Source: Actinomadura fibrosa
GTDB lineage: Bacteria; Actinomycetota; Actinomycetes; Streptosporangiales; Streptosporangiaceae
Assembly (NCBI RefSeq): GCF_900659615.1
Contig: NZ_CAACUY010000008.1
Span: 48,657-112,656, forward strand
DNA: 64,000 nucleotides
Reading direction: 5' to 3'
Numbering within the stretch: the first letter of the stretch is position 1; each line of letters opens with the position of its first letter. A program made the translations under genes and the position numbers. The notes beneath the pieces are model-generated. The model searched no databases. It saw only the letters and a list, made by a program, of their open reading frames with translations, and was not told the DNA's origin. Positions 1 through 8,701 of the stretch are shown here, one piece after another.

Positions 1-857
1 TCCTCCGCCGGGTACAGCGCCTGAGGCGATTCGCCGTGGAGGCCCACTTGGTAGATGTTCCACCAGCCGGGCCAGTCGGAGATGACGTAGAGGGTCTCGT
101 CGTCATTCCAGAGGGGCGCAACGGCGGATTCGGTGAGCCCGCCCTTGACCGTGCGGGGCGCGACGGTGACACCGTCCTCGATCGCGGCCACGCGGACTTC
201 GGTGCCGTCCCACGGCATCCGGGGGTGGTTCCACTGCACCCAGGCCAAGTGCCCGCCACCGGGGGACGGGGCGGGGCTGGCGTAGAAGTGCGCTCCGGTC
301 ACCAGTTCGCGGATGGCGGCGGCGTCCTCGGCGGCACTGCCGTCCAAGGGGACGGCGACGATGGCGCGCCTGATGCCCGCCGCGCCCTCCTCGCCCTCAG
401 GGGCCGTGGCGATGTGCCCTTCGCACACGCACCAGATCTCCGTCCCGTCCGGGGACAGCACGAAGTCGGCATACCGCAGGCCCGCCGGGACGGCCGGCTC
501 CGGAGTCAACGGGTACGGCTTCGGATCGCCCGGGTCCAGCCGGTGCAGGCGCTGGTCCTCATAGTTGGAGAACACGAGTGACCAGCCCTCGGCGGTACGG
601 ATCGGCAGGTACGACCGCCCTCCGTACTCGTGGACGCGGGTGCGCGCGTCCCAGGGGGCCTGGAGCAACTCCGTCCGGTGACCGCCCCTGAGGTGGACCA
701 CCGTGGTCCGCCCGCCCTCTTCGGGCCGGGTCTCCTGCCACCACACGTCATCGCCCACGACGGTCGGGAAGCTGAGGCGCAGCCGGGCGCGGGCGACATC
801 GGCCGCGGAGATGGGAGAGGGCCAGGAGCCGTAGGGGAGGGTCGCACGAGCGGTCAT
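1..857 (-). CDS. S9-family (prolyl oligopeptidase-type) peptidase, N-terminal part, cut by the window edge
   Basis: Seen by reverse-complement translation from an ATG at 857: about 285 codons stay open to the window edge. The protein begins MTARATLPYGSWPSPIS and contains VHEYGG near residue 76, both typical of the N-terminal beta-propeller of actinobacterial S9 acylaminoacyl/dipeptidyl peptidases. Propeller-like segments continue (VLSPDGTEIWCV, PLWNDDETLYVISD), and the readable part ends in another repeat containing DWPGWWNIYQ. The alpha/beta-hydrolase domain with the catalytic Ser-Asp-His would lie beyond position 1, so activity cannot be judged. The family is cytosolic and cleaves short peptides. 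No signal peptide is visible. The start is followed immediately by the conserved PYGSW block, which supports it. It is transcribed in the same direction as gluABCD but is separated by 350 bp and a strong terminator. Confidence 0.85.
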   Translation of the reverse strand, partial: MTARATLPYGSWPSPISAADVARARLRLSFPTVVGDDVWWQETRPEEGGRTTVVHLRGGHRTELLQAPWDARTRVHEYGGRSYLPIRTAEGWSLVFSNYEDQRLHRLDPGDPKPYPLTPEPAVPAGLRYADFVLSPDGTEIWCVCEGHIATAPEGEEGAAGIRRAIVAVPLDGSAAEDAAAIRELVTGAHFYASPAPSPGGGHLAWVQWNHPRMPWDGTEVRVAAIEDGVTVAPRTVKGGLTESAVAPLWNDDETLYVISDWPGWWNIYQVGLHGESPQALYPAE

Positions 858-1150
858 ACCAGGAATCGTCCCGCATACGGGGAGGGGTTGGGGCCATGAC
901 GGGCCGTTTGACTTCGGAAAGATACATGCCGATCACTGGGCAACCCGCGGGTAACAGGAGCCTCTGGGGACTCTGCTGCCGCACGGGAGGCCCTCAGTCC
1001 GTCTGGGTGTCGCGGTCGAACGTCCCAGGCTCTCAGTAAGGCTCTGGCCGCCGTGCCGGGCACGATGAACAAGCGGCGGAAGTCATGAAGAGCATGGAAT
1101 GCGGTGAAGCGCCGGGAACAGGTGGGGGCGGCGGGCGGAAGTGCCGCAGA
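858..1150. other. Intergenic region between the S9 peptidase start and the glu terminator
   Basis: No credible gene: short open frames here lack codon bias and ribosome sites. It must hold the promoter of the minus-strand peptidase gene. A TATCTT hexamer on the minus strand (924-919) is a possible -10 with a leader of about 55 nt, but no convincing -35 accompanies it. Confidence 0.4.
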
Positions 1151-1192
1151 ACACGGAAGGGTGCCACCGAGAGCGGTGGCACCCTTCCGTGT
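1151..1192 (-). terminator. Intrinsic terminator hairpin of the gluABCD operon
   Basis: Perfect 18-bp inverted repeat (1151-1168 with 1175-1192; right arm GGTGGCACCCTTCCGTGT) with a 6-nt loop. It begins 16 nt after the gluD stop. The stem is very stable but no T-tract follows, which is common for actinobacterial terminators. Confidence 0.9.
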
Positions 1193-1207
1193 ACTCGTCG
1201 CGACGGA

Positions 1208-2209
1208 TCAGAGGGTTCCCGTCGACCCGGCCTGGGCCGCCAGCGACACACCGGCCGCGGGCGGCGCGCCGACGTCCCCGCCCATCGTCTTGGCGGCCGT
1301 CTTGCGGCTGCGGCGGCTGCGCGCCTCCAACCACGTGGCCAAGCGGCTCACGGACATGTTGACCGCGATGTAGATCACCCCGACCACGACGCCCGCCTGG
1401 ATGATGTTGTTGTTGTAGTTGGGCGGCACCTGCTTGAAGCCCGCCTGCAGCAGTTCGGAGTAGGCGATGATGAAGCCGAGCGCCGTGTCCTTGAGCAGGA
1501 CGACGAGCTGGCTCACGATCGCCGGCATCATCACCGTGACGGCCTGCGGCAGCAGGACGAGCCGCAGGACGCCGTTCTTGCGCAGGCCGATGGAGTAGGC
1601 GGCCTCCGCCTGTCCCTTCGGGATGGACAGGACGCCCGCGCGGACGACCTCGGCCAGGACGGAGCCGTTGTACATCACCAGCCCGAACACGACCGCGGCG
1701 AACGCGGGCACGGTCACGGTCCCGGCGTTGATCTCCACGCCGAAGACGGAGAGGAAGTTGTCCACGACGACGCGCTGCAGCGTCCCGAACTGGGACTCGG
1801 CGATGCTGGGGCTGATCTTGTTCGGGACGAAGAAGGCCAGGAAGATCAGGATCAGGAGCGGGATGGAGCGGAAGAACTCCACGACGGCCGCGGCCGGGAT
1901 CCTGATCCACCAGTGGTCGGAGAGCCGGGCGAGCCCGAAGACGACGCCGAACAGGAGGGCCAGGACGGAGGCGACGGCCGCCGCCTTGAGCGTGTTCCCG
2001 AGCCCGGGCAGGATCAGGTTGTCCCAGACCTCCCACTTGGTGAACGGGCTCCAGAGCTTCCCCTCGAACTGGCCCTTCTCCTTGAACCGCCAGAGGAGCG
2101 CGGCCGCGATGGCGATCAGCACGATCGACGCGACGACGGCCAGGATCCTGTGCCGCGCGCGTGCGCGGGGCCCCGGCGCGTCGAACAGGACCGTTGCTTC
2201 CTTGCTCAC
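1208..2209 (-). CDS. gluD: Amino-acid ABC transporter permease (GluD-like)
   Basis: One of two membrane subunits of a polar amino-acid (glutamate/glutamine-type) importer. The 333-aa protein starts at GTG 2209, which overlaps the gluC stop in a GTGA, so the two are translationally coupled. After a short basic cytoplasmic N-terminus there is a hydrophobic helix (about residues 25-45), then a periplasmic stretch, then the His/Glu/Gln/Arg permease core. The core carries the EAA loop EAAYSIGLRKNGVLRLVLLPQ that contacts the ATPase. The basic C-terminal tail (LEARSRRSRKT onward) is disordered. It is last in the order gluA-gluB-gluC-gluD, as in Corynebacterium and Streptomyces gluABCD. Substrate is inferred from family and order, not shown by sequence. 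Confidence 0.9.
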   Translation of the reverse strand: MSKEATVLFDAPGPRARARHRILAVVASIVLIAIAAALLWRFKEKGQFEGKLWSPFTKWEVWDNLILPGLGNTLKAAAVASVLALLFGVVFGLARLSDHWWIRIPAAAVVEFFRSIPLLILIFLAFFVPNKISPSIAESQFGTLQRVVVDNFLSVFGVEINAGTVTVPAFAAVVFGLVMYNGSVLAEVVRAGVLSIPKGQAEAAYSIGLRKNGVLRLVLLPQAVTVMMPAIVSQLVVLLKDTALGFIIAYSELLQAGFKQVPPNYNNNIIQAGVVVGVIYIAVNMSVSRLATWLEARSRRSRKTAAKTMGGDVGAPPAAGVSLAAQAGSTGTL

Positions 2210-2889
2210 CGCGCCACCGCCATCCGCTTGTGCAGCCATCCGAAGAAGAACCCGGTCGGCAGCGTGAGGATCATGAACCCGACGGCCACGCCGATGAACA
2301 GCGGAAGCGCGCCGCTGGTGAACGACGGCTGGTCGAGGAGCGTCTTCATCACGAGCGCCGTCTCGGCGTAGCTCGCCGCGGCCGCCACCGTCGTGTTCTT
2401 GATCATCGCGATGTAGACGCTGCCCAGCGGTGCGACGACCGCCCGGAACGCCTGCGGGAGGATGATCATCCGCAGCGACTGCGTGAAGGTGAGGCCGATC
2501 GAGCGCGCCGCCTCGGCCTGGCCGAGCGGGACGGTGTTGATGCCGGCGCGGAGCGACTCGCAGACGAACGCGGCGGTGTACCCGGACAGCCCCAGGACCG
2601 CCCACCAGTAGTAGGTGACGGACGAGGTGTCGGAGAACTTCAGCGCCAGGACGTCGTTGAGGCCGAGGCTGCACATCAGCAGCACCAGGGTCAGCGGCGT
2701 GTTGCGCAGGATGTTCACGTAGACGGTGCCGAAGGTCCGCAGCACGCGGATCGGAGCGACCCGGAAGCTCGCCAGGACCGTGCCCAGGATGAGGGAGAGC
2801 ACCGCCGCGGCGGCCGCGAGGCGCACGGTCGCCCAGAATCCTTCGAGGATCTGGTCGAAGTTGTCGAAGAACGGTCCGAAGTCAAACAT
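2206..2889 (-). CDS. gluC: Amino-acid ABC transporter permease (GluC-like)
   Basis: 227-aa inner-membrane permease, partner of GluD. It starts MFDFGPFFDNFDQILEGFWATVRLA, the usual GluC N-terminus, and carries the HisMQ-type core with EAA loop EAARSIGLTFTQSLRMIILPQ. Length matches the family. The ATG at 2889 follows 98 nt of non-coding DNA after gluB, unusually long for this operon and occupied by a perfect hairpin (separate entry). The stop overlaps the gluD start by 4 nt. With GluD it should form the heterodimeric channel energised by GluA and fed by the lipoprotein GluB. Confidence 0.9.
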   Translation of the reverse strand: MFDFGPFFDNFDQILEGFWATVRLAAAAAVLSLILGTVLASFRVAPIRVLRTFGTVYVNILRNTPLTLVLLMCSLGLNDVLALKFSDTSSVTYYWWAVLGLSGYTAAFVCESLRAGINTVPLGQAEAARSIGLTFTQSLRMIILPQAFRAVVAPLGSVYIAMIKNTTVAAAASYAETALVMKTLLDQPSFTSGALPLFIGVAVGFMILTLPTGFFFGWLHKRMAVAR

Positions 2890-2930
2890 TGCTCAGCTGT
2901 TCCATGGCGTTCCAGCGGGTCGGGGCCGGA

Positions 2931-2967
2931 CCGGCCGGCTCCGGGCGGACGCTCCGGAGCCGGCCGG
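2931..2967 (-). promoter_or_regulatory. Perfect 14-bp stem-loop between gluB and gluC
   Basis: Inverted repeat with arms CCGGCCGGCTCCGG (2931-2944) and CCGGAGCCGGCCGG (2954-2967) and a 9-nt loop, in the 98-nt gap between gluB and gluC. No T-tract follows on the minus strand. Known parallels in importer operons are hairpins that stabilise or end the mRNA after the binding-protein gene, so that it is made in excess over the permeases. That role is inferred here. Confidence 0.75.
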
Positions 2968-2987
2968 CACGACAGGCTCGGCGTGGA

Positions 2988-3857
2988 TCAGGCGCAGCCT
3001 TCCATCTGGGGAACCGTCGTGACGAGCTTCAGCCCGGTGCCCGCGAAGTGCTTCTCCAGGTAGGTCTTGGCCGAACCGTCCGAGTACATCGACTGGATGG
3101 CGGTGTTGACGGCCTCGCAGGTCTCCTTGTCGCCCTTCTTGATGCCGACGCCGTACTTCTCGTCGGTGAAGGGGGCGTTGATGACCTTGAAGGAGCCCTT
3201 CTGCTGGTTGGCGAACCCGGCGAGGATCAGGTCGTCGGTGCTCACCGCGTCCAGCGCCCCGGCCTTGAGCTTGGCGGTGCACTCGGAGTAGCTGGCCGCG
3301 TCCACCAGGGTGACGCCCTTGATGTTGAGCTTGCCGTCCGGCGGGCCCTCGGTGATGCGGCGGAAGGAGTTGGAGCCGGCGGCCTTGCAGAGCTTCTTGC
3401 CCTTGAGGTCCTCCGGCTTCTTGATGGAGGTGTTGTCCGCCTTGACCATCGTGTCCTGGTGGGCGACGTAGTACGGGCCGCCGAAGGTGATCTGCTGCTT
3501 GCGGGCGTCGGTGATCGAGTAGGTGGCGACCACGAGGTCGACCTGGCCGCCGCCGAGGAACGACTCGCGGTTGGCGGAGGTCGTCTCCTTGAACGTGATG
3601 CCGCTCTCGGGCACGCCCAGCTTCTGGGCGATGTACTTGGCGACGTCCACGTCGAAGCCGTCGAAGGTGCCGTCGGGCTTCTTCAGGCCGAGCGCCGGCT
3701 GGTCGAACTTGATCCCGATCGTCAGCTTCTTGTCGTCCTTGGCCTTCTGGACGACGGTCTTCGCCTCGGTCTTCTCGGTGTCGCTGCCGCAGGCGCTGAG
3801 CGCCATGGACAGGGCCACGCCCGCGCCGATGAGGGCGCCGAAACGACGTACTCGCAT
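2988..3857 (-). CDS. gluB: Glutamate/polar amino-acid-binding lipoprotein (GluB-like)
   Basis: Extracytoplasmic solute-binding protein of the importer, 289 aa. A lipoprotein signal peptide ends in the lipobox LSAC (lipidated Cys near residue 23), so the protein is anchored to the outer face of the membrane. The rest is a class-3 solute-binding fold: LTIGIKFDQPALGLKKPDG, FDGFDVDVAKYIAQKLG and FKETTSANRESFLGGGQVDLV are typical ligand-pocket segments, and the protein ends LKLVTTVPQMEGCA. The ATG at 3857 is preceded by AGAGGT. It lies 41 nt after gluA and ahead of the permeases, behind a hairpin that may raise its relative expression. Confidence 0.92.
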   Translation of the reverse strand: MRVRRFGALIGAGVALSMALSACGSDTEKTEAKTVVQKAKDDKKLTIGIKFDQPALGLKKPDGTFDGFDVDVAKYIAQKLGVPESGITFKETTSANRESFLGGGQVDLVVATYSITDARKQQITFGGPYYVAHQDTMVKADNTSIKKPEDLKGKKLCKAAGSNSFRRITEGPPDGKLNIKGVTLVDAASYSECTAKLKAGALDAVSTDDLILAGFANQQKGSFKVINAPFTDEKYGVGIKKGDKETCEAVNTAIQSMYSDGSAKTYLEKHFAGTGLKLVTTVPQMEGCA

Positions 3858-3898
3858 GCTCTCGTCTACCTCTGCTTCCGTGCGGAGCCCCGCGGCTC

Positions 3899-4702
3899 TC
3901 AGTGCGTGAGGATCTTGGAAAGGAAGTCCTTCGCGCGGTCGGTGCGCGCGTTGGTGAAGAACTCGTCGGGCGTGTTCTCCTCCACGATCTGGCCGTCGGC
4001 CATGAACACGACCTTCTGCGCCGCCCGGCGGGCGAAGCCCATCTCGTGGGTGACCACGATCATCGTCATGCCGTCCCTGGCCAGGCCGGTCATGACGTCG
4101 AGCACCTCGTTGACCATCTCGGGGTCCAGCGCCGAGGTGGGCTCGTCGAACAGCATCACCTTGGGCTTCATCGCGAGGGAGCGGGCGATCGCGGCGCGCT
4201 GCTGCTGTCCGCCGGAGAGCTGTGCGGGGTACTTCTGGGCCTGGTTGGCGATGCCGACCCGGTCCAGCAGCTCCATGGCGTGCTTCTCGGACTCCTGCCT
4301 GCCCTGCTTGCGGACCTTGATCGGCCCGAGCGTGACGTTCTCCAGGATCGTCTTGTGGGCGAACAGGTTGAACGACTGGAACACCATGCCCACGTCGGCG
4401 CGGAGCCTCGCGAGATCCTTGCCCTCCTTGGGCAGTTCCTTGCCGTCCACGAGGATGGTGCCGCCGTCGATCGGCTCCAGCCGGTTGATGGACCGGCAGA
4501 GCGTCGACTTGCCGCCGCCCGAGGGGCCGATGACGACGACGACCTCACCCCGGTTCACGGTGAGGTTGATGTCCTTGAGGACGTGGAGCTCGCCGAAGTG
4601 CTTGTCGACGTGCTCCACCACGACGAGCGGCCCGGCGCCCGGGATCGCGTCGTCCGGCCCGTCGCCCTTGGTGAGCTCGGGCCCGCCTTCGCTGTCCGTC
4701 AT
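3899..4702 (-). CDS. gluA: Amino-acid ABC transporter ATPase (GluA-like)
   Basis: Cytoplasmic ATPase that powers the importer, 267 aa. Walker A GPSGGGKS is at about residues 59-66, the Q-loop is in [13 protein letters not shown], the signature is LSGGQQQR, Walker B plus D-loop is [12 protein letters not shown], and the switch His is in [11 protein letters not shown]. The chosen ATG (4702, MTDSEGG) lies 8 nt after a good minus-strand -10 (TAAAGT). This suggests a leaderless transcript and argues against the in-frame upstream start at 4765. About 25 non-conserved residues precede the ATPase fold. It is the first gene of gluABCD and is divergent from miaB. Confidence 0.92.
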   Translation of the reverse strand: MTDSEGGPELTKGDGPDDAIPGAGPLVVVEHVDKHFGELHVLKDINLTVNRGEVVVVIGPSGGGKSTLCRSINRLEPIDGGTILVDGKELPKEGKDLARLRADVGMVFQSFNLFAHKTILENVTLGPIKVRKQGRQESEKHAMELLDRVGIANQAQKYPAQLSGGQQQRAAIARSLAMKPKVMLFDEPTSALDPEMVNEVLDVMTGLARDGMTMIVVTHEMGFARRAAQKVVFMADGQIVEENTPDEFFTNARTDRAKDFLSKILTH

Positions 4703-4710
4703 GCGCCCGG

Positions 4711-4738
4711 ACTTTACGTCATCCGCGTTGACCGGCAA
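4711..4738 (-). promoter_or_regulatory. Candidate promoter of gluABCD, probably leaderless
   Basis: Minus strand: TTGCCG (4738-4733), a 16-nt spacer, TAAAGT (4716-4711), then 8 nt to the gluA ATG. The -10 fits the actinobacterial TANNNT consensus. The distance puts the transcription start at or next to the ATG. No ribosome site precedes the ATG, which agrees with leaderless initiation. Confidence 0.5.
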
Positions 4739-4983
4739 GCCTCCGAGCGGTACCGATACGATCACGAAAACCCATGTAGGCGGGCGGATTCGCGGCTTCG
4801 AGCATGATCGTTGAGGTGGGTGGGGCGCGGCGCGTCGCCCGTTCCGTGACGTATCGGTGACCGTTCGGTGATCATGCGGCGGCGGCCGGGCCGATCACGG
4901 TGGGCGACCAGTGGACGATCTTGGTCGGGCGGGTCCGCGACGACGCGCGGCCCCGCTACCGACGCGTACCCTTGGGGACTGTC

Positions 4984-6528
4984 ATGAGTGCGCCTACTGA
5001 GACAGGCCCCCGCACGTACGAGATCCGTACCTACGGGTGCCAGATGAACGTCCACGACTCCGAGCGGCTGTCCGGGCTCCTGGAGTCGGCCGGGTACGTA
5101 CGCGCCGGCGATGCCGAACCGGATGTCGTCGTGTTCAACACCTGCGCGGTGCGGGAGAACGCGGACAACCGGCTGTACGGCAACTTGGGGCATTTGCGGC
5201 CCGTCAAGGATGGGCACCCCGGCATGCAGATCGCCGTGGGCGGCTGCCTGGCGCAGAAGGACCGCGACACCATCGTCAAGCGGGCCCCTTGGGTGGACGT
5301 CGTGTTCGGCACCCACAACATCGGGTCGCTTCCCGCGCTGCTAGAGCGTTCTCGGGTGCAAGACGAGGCGCAGGTGGAGATTGAAGAGTCCCTGGTGACT
5401 TTTCCCTCGACACTGCCCACGCGGAGGGAGTCGCCTTACGCGGCCTGGGTGTCCATCTCCGTCGGGTGCAATAACACCTGCACGTTCTGCATCGTCCCGT
5501 CGCTGCGGGGCAAGGAGCGCGACCGGCGTCCTGGGGAGATCCTGGCCGAGGTCGAGGCGCTGGTGGGCGAGGGCGTCTTGGAGATCACGCTGCTCGGCCA
5601 GAACGTCAACGCCTACGGTTCGGGCTTCGGTGCGCTGGCCGGGGCGCCGGACGAGGTGCGGGCCATGACGGCGGGCGGTCAGTCCGCGTTCGCGGGGCTC
5701 CTGCGCGCCTGTGGCGGCGTGGACGGCCTGGAGCGGGTCCGGTTCACCTCCCCGCACCCCAAGGACTTCACCGACGACGTCATCGCCGCCATGGCCGAGA
5801 CGCCGAACGTGATGCCGTCACTGCACATGCCGTTGCAGTCCGGCTCGGACCGGGTCCTGCGGGCCATGCGCCGCTCGTACCGGCAGGACCGGTACCTCGG
5901 GATCATCGACAAGGTCCGGGCCGCGATCCCGGACGCGGCGATCACCACCGACATCATCGTGGGCTTCCCGGGGGAGACCGACGCCGACTTCGAGGAGACC
6001 CTGCACGTGGTCCGCGAGGCGCGGTTCGCGTCGGCGTTCACGTTCCAGTACTCCAAGCGTCCCGGCACGCCCGCCGCCACGATGGACGGGCAGCTGCCCA
6101 AGGAGGTCGTCCAGGAGCGGTACGAGCGGCTCATCGCCCTCCAGGAGGACATCTCCTGGGCAGAGAACAAGAAGCAGCTCGGCCGCACCCTGGAGGTCCT
6201 CGTGGCCGAGGGGGAGGGGCGCAAGGACGACGCCACTCGGCGCCTGTCCGGCCGTGCGGCCGACAACCGCCTCGTGCACTTCCGGGCGCCGGAGGTTCCG
6301 GTCCGCCCCGGGGACATGGTCACCGTCGAGGTCACCTACGCGGCGCCGCACCATCTGGTCGCGGACAAGCCCGTGCAGGACGTCCGCCGTACGCGTGCGG
6401 GCGATGCCTGGGAGGCGCGCCAGGGCAAGGCGGAGGACGGGCTCAAGGGCGTTTCGCTCGGCATACCCTCCATCGGCCGGCCCGCGCAGCCCGTCCAGGC
6501 GGCGTCCGGCTGCTCGACCTGCCCCTGA
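4984..6528 (+). CDS. miaB: tRNA-2-methylthio-N6-dimethylallyladenosine synthase MiaB
   Basis: Radical-SAM methylthiotransferase that adds a methylthio group to isopentenyladenosine-37 in tRNAs reading UNN codons, acting after MiaA. 514 aa. The N-terminal UPF0004 domain has three Cys for the auxiliary cluster (TYGCQMN C19, NTCAVREN C54, GGCLAQK C88). The radical-SAM motif CNNTCTFC is at residues 162-169, and a TRAM RNA-binding domain spans about 435-505 ([10 protein letters not shown] onward). The ATG at 4984 directly precedes the conserved start of the fold. An in-frame extension to 4900 is non-conserved. It is divergent from gluA, and miaA follows 1.2 kb downstream. Confidence 0.95.
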   Translation: MSAPTETGPRTYEIRTYGCQMNVHDSERLSGLLESAGYVRAGDAEPDVVVFNTCAVRENADNRLYGNLGHLRPVKDGHPGMQIAVGGCLAQKDRDTIVKRAPWVDVVFGTHNIGSLPALLERSRVQDEAQVEIEESLVTFPSTLPTRRESPYAAWVSISVGCNNTCTFCIVPSLRGKERDRRPGEILAEVEALVGEGVLEITLLGQNVNAYGSGFGALAGAPDEVRAMTAGGQSAFAGLLRACGGVDGLERVRFTSPHPKDFTDDVIAAMAETPNVMPSLHMPLQSGSDRVLRAMRRSYRQDRYLGIIDKVRAAIPDAAITTDIIVGFPGETDADFEETLHVVREARFASAFTFQYSKRPGTPAATMDGQLPKEVVQERYERLIALQEDISWAENKKQLGRTLEVLVAEGEGRKDDATRRLSGRAADNRLVHFRAPEVPVRPGDMVTVEVTYAAPHHLVADKPVQDVRRTRAGDAWEARQGKAEDGLKGVSLGIPSIGRPAQPVQAASGCSTCP

Positions 6529-6577
6529 GGCGCGGCAGGGTCGGGCAGGACCTGCCCGGAGGGATGGAGGAAGCTGC

Positions 6578-7360
6578 GTGCTGATCTCGGCTGCGGTGTG
6601 CCCGCACCCGCCCGTTCTCGTGCCCGCCATGGCGGGCGAGGCGGCGCCGGAGCTGGACGGTCTGCGGGCCGCGTGCGACGAGGCCGTCCGGGGTCTCGGG
6701 GTCGCGTACGCGGACGCCGGGGTCCGTCCGCCCCGCCTGCGGGCCTCCACCGTGGACGTTCTGTTCGTCGTGGGCGGAGCCCAGGAGACCCGCGCTTACG
6801 GGCAGGACGCGTACGCGACGCTCCGTCCCTACGGTCTCGACTGGACGAGCCCAGTGGGCGACGGAGCGGAGGCTACGGAGGCTCTGCCGTTGTCACTCAG
6901 CATCGGGCACTGGCTACTACGCCGTCAGGAGGCCGGGGCAGGCGCCCGCTACCAATCGGTAGCGTTCGACGCGGAGCCCGAGGAGTGCCTTCGGCTCGGA
7001 CGGCACCTGGCCGAATCCGCGGAGCGGGTGGCACTTCTCGTCATGGGTGATGGTTCGGCGTGCCGTTCCGAAAAGGCACCCGGATATCTCGATGAGCGGG
7101 CCGAGCCCCATGACGCGGCGGTGGCGCGCGCGCTGGAGAAGGCGGACATCGACGCTCTGGCCGCGCTGGATCCCGGTCTCGCCCACGACCTCTTGGCGGC
7201 CGGGCGGGCGGCGTGGCAGGTCCTCGCCGGTGCGGCCGGAGCCCGTGGAGGCTCGGGCCGCACCGGCGGATTCACGGGTCGGCTGCTCGCCGACGAGGCT
7301 CCGTACGGAGTGGGTTATCTCGTCGCCGCCTGGCGGAAGGAGCAGCGGACGGGCGCCTGA
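6578..7360 (+). CDS. Class III extradiol dioxygenase (LigB)-like protein of unknown role
   Basis: 260-aa protein starting at GTG 6578, 7 nt after GGAGG. The N-terminus VLISAAVCPHPPVLVPA resembles the metal-binding strand of LigB/class III extradiol dioxygenase-like proteins, and the C-terminus (EAPYGVGYLVAAW) matches the end of that fold. Proteins of this kind commonly sit between miaB and miaA in actinomycetes, but I know of no established reaction. HPP keeps one candidate metal-binding His; other metal residues cannot be confirmed by eye. It lies 49 nt after miaB on the same strand, so co-transcription is likely. Confidence 0.7.
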   Translation: MLISAAVCPHPPVLVPAMAGEAAPELDGLRAACDEAVRGLGVAYADAGVRPPRLRASTVDVLFVVGGAQETRAYGQDAYATLRPYGLDWTSPVGDGAEATEALPLSLSIGHWLLRRQEAGAGARYQSVAFDAEPEECLRLGRHLAESAERVALLVMGDGSACRSEKAPGYLDERAEPHDAAVARALEKADIDALAALDPGLAHDLLAAGRAAWQVLAGAAGARGGSGRTGGFTGRLLADEAPYGVGYLVAAWRKEQRTGA

Positions 7361-7400
7361 GGGGTGTCCCCTCGGCGCTCGGACGGATCGGGGCGCCCCG

Positions 7401-7622
7401 TCAGTGGGGCGCGTTCGGGCCCGGCATCCCCTCGTCGGACTGCGGCCCCATGCCGCCGGACTTGTCGATGTAGTCGCCGGCCTTGCCCTGGGCCATGTCC
7501 GTCTTGTCGGCGTACTTGCCGCCGGTCCTCTGGTCGAACATGTCCCCGCCCTTGTCGACGGCCTTCTTCGCCTTGTCGGGGTGCTGGCCGAGCATTTCCT
7601 TGACCTTGTCGACTATGGACAT
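7401..7622 (-). CDS. Rv0909-type small antitoxin-like protein (orphan)
   Basis: 73-aa hydrophilic, Lys/Asp/Gly-rich protein: MSIVDKVKEMLGQHPDKAKK at the start, then GGDMFDQRTGGKYADKTD. This is the pattern of the MT0933/Rv0909 antitoxin family of actinobacteria. The ATG at 7622 is preferred over one at 7628 because a run of G (7634-7629) then sits 6 nt upstream. No toxin gene (Rv0910-like SRPBCC) adjoins it; neighbours are the LigB-like gene (convergent) and miaA (divergent). It may therefore act with a distant partner or have another role. Confidence 0.7.
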   Translation of the reverse strand: MSIVDKVKEMLGQHPDKAKKAVDKGGDMFDQRTGGKYADKTDMAQGKAGDYIDKSGGMGPQSDEGMPGPNAPH

Positions 7623-7699
7623 CGTCATCCCCCCGGATCCCTCGGTTCGGTGGCGCCGCGGTCAAGCGGACGCCCTGGCGGGACGATCCATACCCGTTC

Positions 7700-7709
7700 T
7701 GTTGCAACA
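7700..7709. promoter_or_regulatory. Perfect 10-bp palindrome in the antitoxin-miaA divergent region
   Basis: TGTTGCAACA lies 8 nt before the miaA GTG and 78 nt from the antitoxin start, within a locally A/T-rich patch. It could be an operator for either gene. The site is short and only one copy is present. Confidence 0.3.
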
Positions 7710-7717
7710 ATTCGCCT

Positions 7718-8623
7718 GTGACGTCACCAGTTGTGATCGCCGTGGTCGGAGCGACGGCGGCCGGCAAGTCCGACCTCGCCGTGGAGCTCGCCCTCCGCCT
7801 GGGCGGTGAGGCGGTCAACGCCGACTCGATGCAGCTCTACCGGGGGATGGACATCGGCACGGCCAAGCTGACCGCCGATGAGAGACGCGGCGTCCCGCAC
7901 CATCTGCTGGACGTCTGGGACGTGACCGAGACCGCGAGCGTCGCCGAGTACCAGCGGCTCAGCGCCGATGTCATCGCAGGGGTCCGCGCGCGAAACCGGG
8001 TGCCGATCCTCGTCGGCGGATCCGGCCTGTACGTGCGCGCCGCACTGGACCACCTGGAGTTCCCCGGGACGGACCCGGCCGTCCGCGCCCGCCTGGAGGA
8101 CGAGTTGGCAGAGGTGGGTTCCGCTGTACTGCACGAGCGGCTGAGCCAGCTCGACCCCCCTGCCGCGGAGGCGATCCTGCCGAGTAACGGGCGGCGGATC
8201 GTCCGCGCCCTGGAAGTGATCGAGATCTCCGGGCGTCCGTTCACCGCCACGATGCCGGAGCACCGCTACAGGTACGACTCCGTCGTCCAGATAGGGCTGA
8301 ACGTGCCTCGCGACGAGCTGGACGAGCGGATCGCCCTGCGGGTGGAACGGATGTGGGACGCGGGTCTGGTGGACGAGGTCCGCGAGCTGGACAAGAAAGG
8401 GCTGCGGGACGGGCTGACCGCTGGACGGGCCCTCGGTTACGCCCAGGTACTCCGGTTCCTGTCAGGGGAGTGGACGGAGGAGCAGGCCAAGGCGGAGACG
8501 ATCCGGGCCACTCGCCGCTTCGCACGCCGCCAGGAGTCGTGGTTCCGGCGCGATCCGCGCGTCCACTGGCTTCCCTACGACGCCCCCGATCTGGCGGAAC
8601 GAGCCATGGACCTGGTGCGGTGA
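7718..8623 (+). CDS. miaA: tRNA dimethylallyltransferase MiaA
   Basis: Transfers a dimethylallyl group from DMAPP to N6 of A37 in tRNAs, the substrate step for MiaB. 301 aa, the usual length. P-loop GATAAGKS at residues 11-18, NADSMQLYRGMDIGTAK (DMAPP/tRNA site), GGSGLYVRA, and the C-terminal tRNA-binding part ending with RRFARRQESWFRRD. It starts at GTG 7718 with no strong ribosome site. It is close upstream of dapF in the same direction, a common actinobacterial arrangement. Confidence 0.95.
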   Translation: MTSPVVIAVVGATAAGKSDLAVELALRLGGEAVNADSMQLYRGMDIGTAKLTADERRGVPHHLLDVWDVTETASVAEYQRLSADVIAGVRARNRVPILVGGSGLYVRAALDHLEFPGTDPAVRARLEDELAEVGSAVLHERLSQLDPPAAEAILPSNGRRIVRALEVIEISGRPFTATMPEHRYRYDSVVQIGLNVPRDELDERIALRVERMWDAGLVDEVRELDKKGLRDGLTAGRALGYAQVLRFLSGEWTEEQAKAETIRATRRFARRQESWFRRDPRVHWLPYDAPDLAERAMDLVR

Positions 8624-8629
8624 CGCTAC

Positions 8630-8665
8630 GGGCCGTCCTCCGGTGCCGGGCCGTCCTCCGGTGCC
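8630..8665. repeat. Two perfect 18-bp tandem copies between miaA and dapF
   Basis: GGGCCGTCCTCCGGTGCC occurs at 8630-8647 and again at 8648-8665. It lies in the 78-nt gap after the miaA stop, outside both coding regions. It is probably a simple slippage duplication. Confidence 0.85.
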
Positions 8666-8701
8666 GGGATGGCCTCCCAGGTGAGGCAATACGATCGAAG
8701 G

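Noticed and set aside
1..857. Plus-strand frame of 181 codons at 36-581
   Set aside because: The opposite strand encodes a clear S9 peptidase propeller across the same bases.
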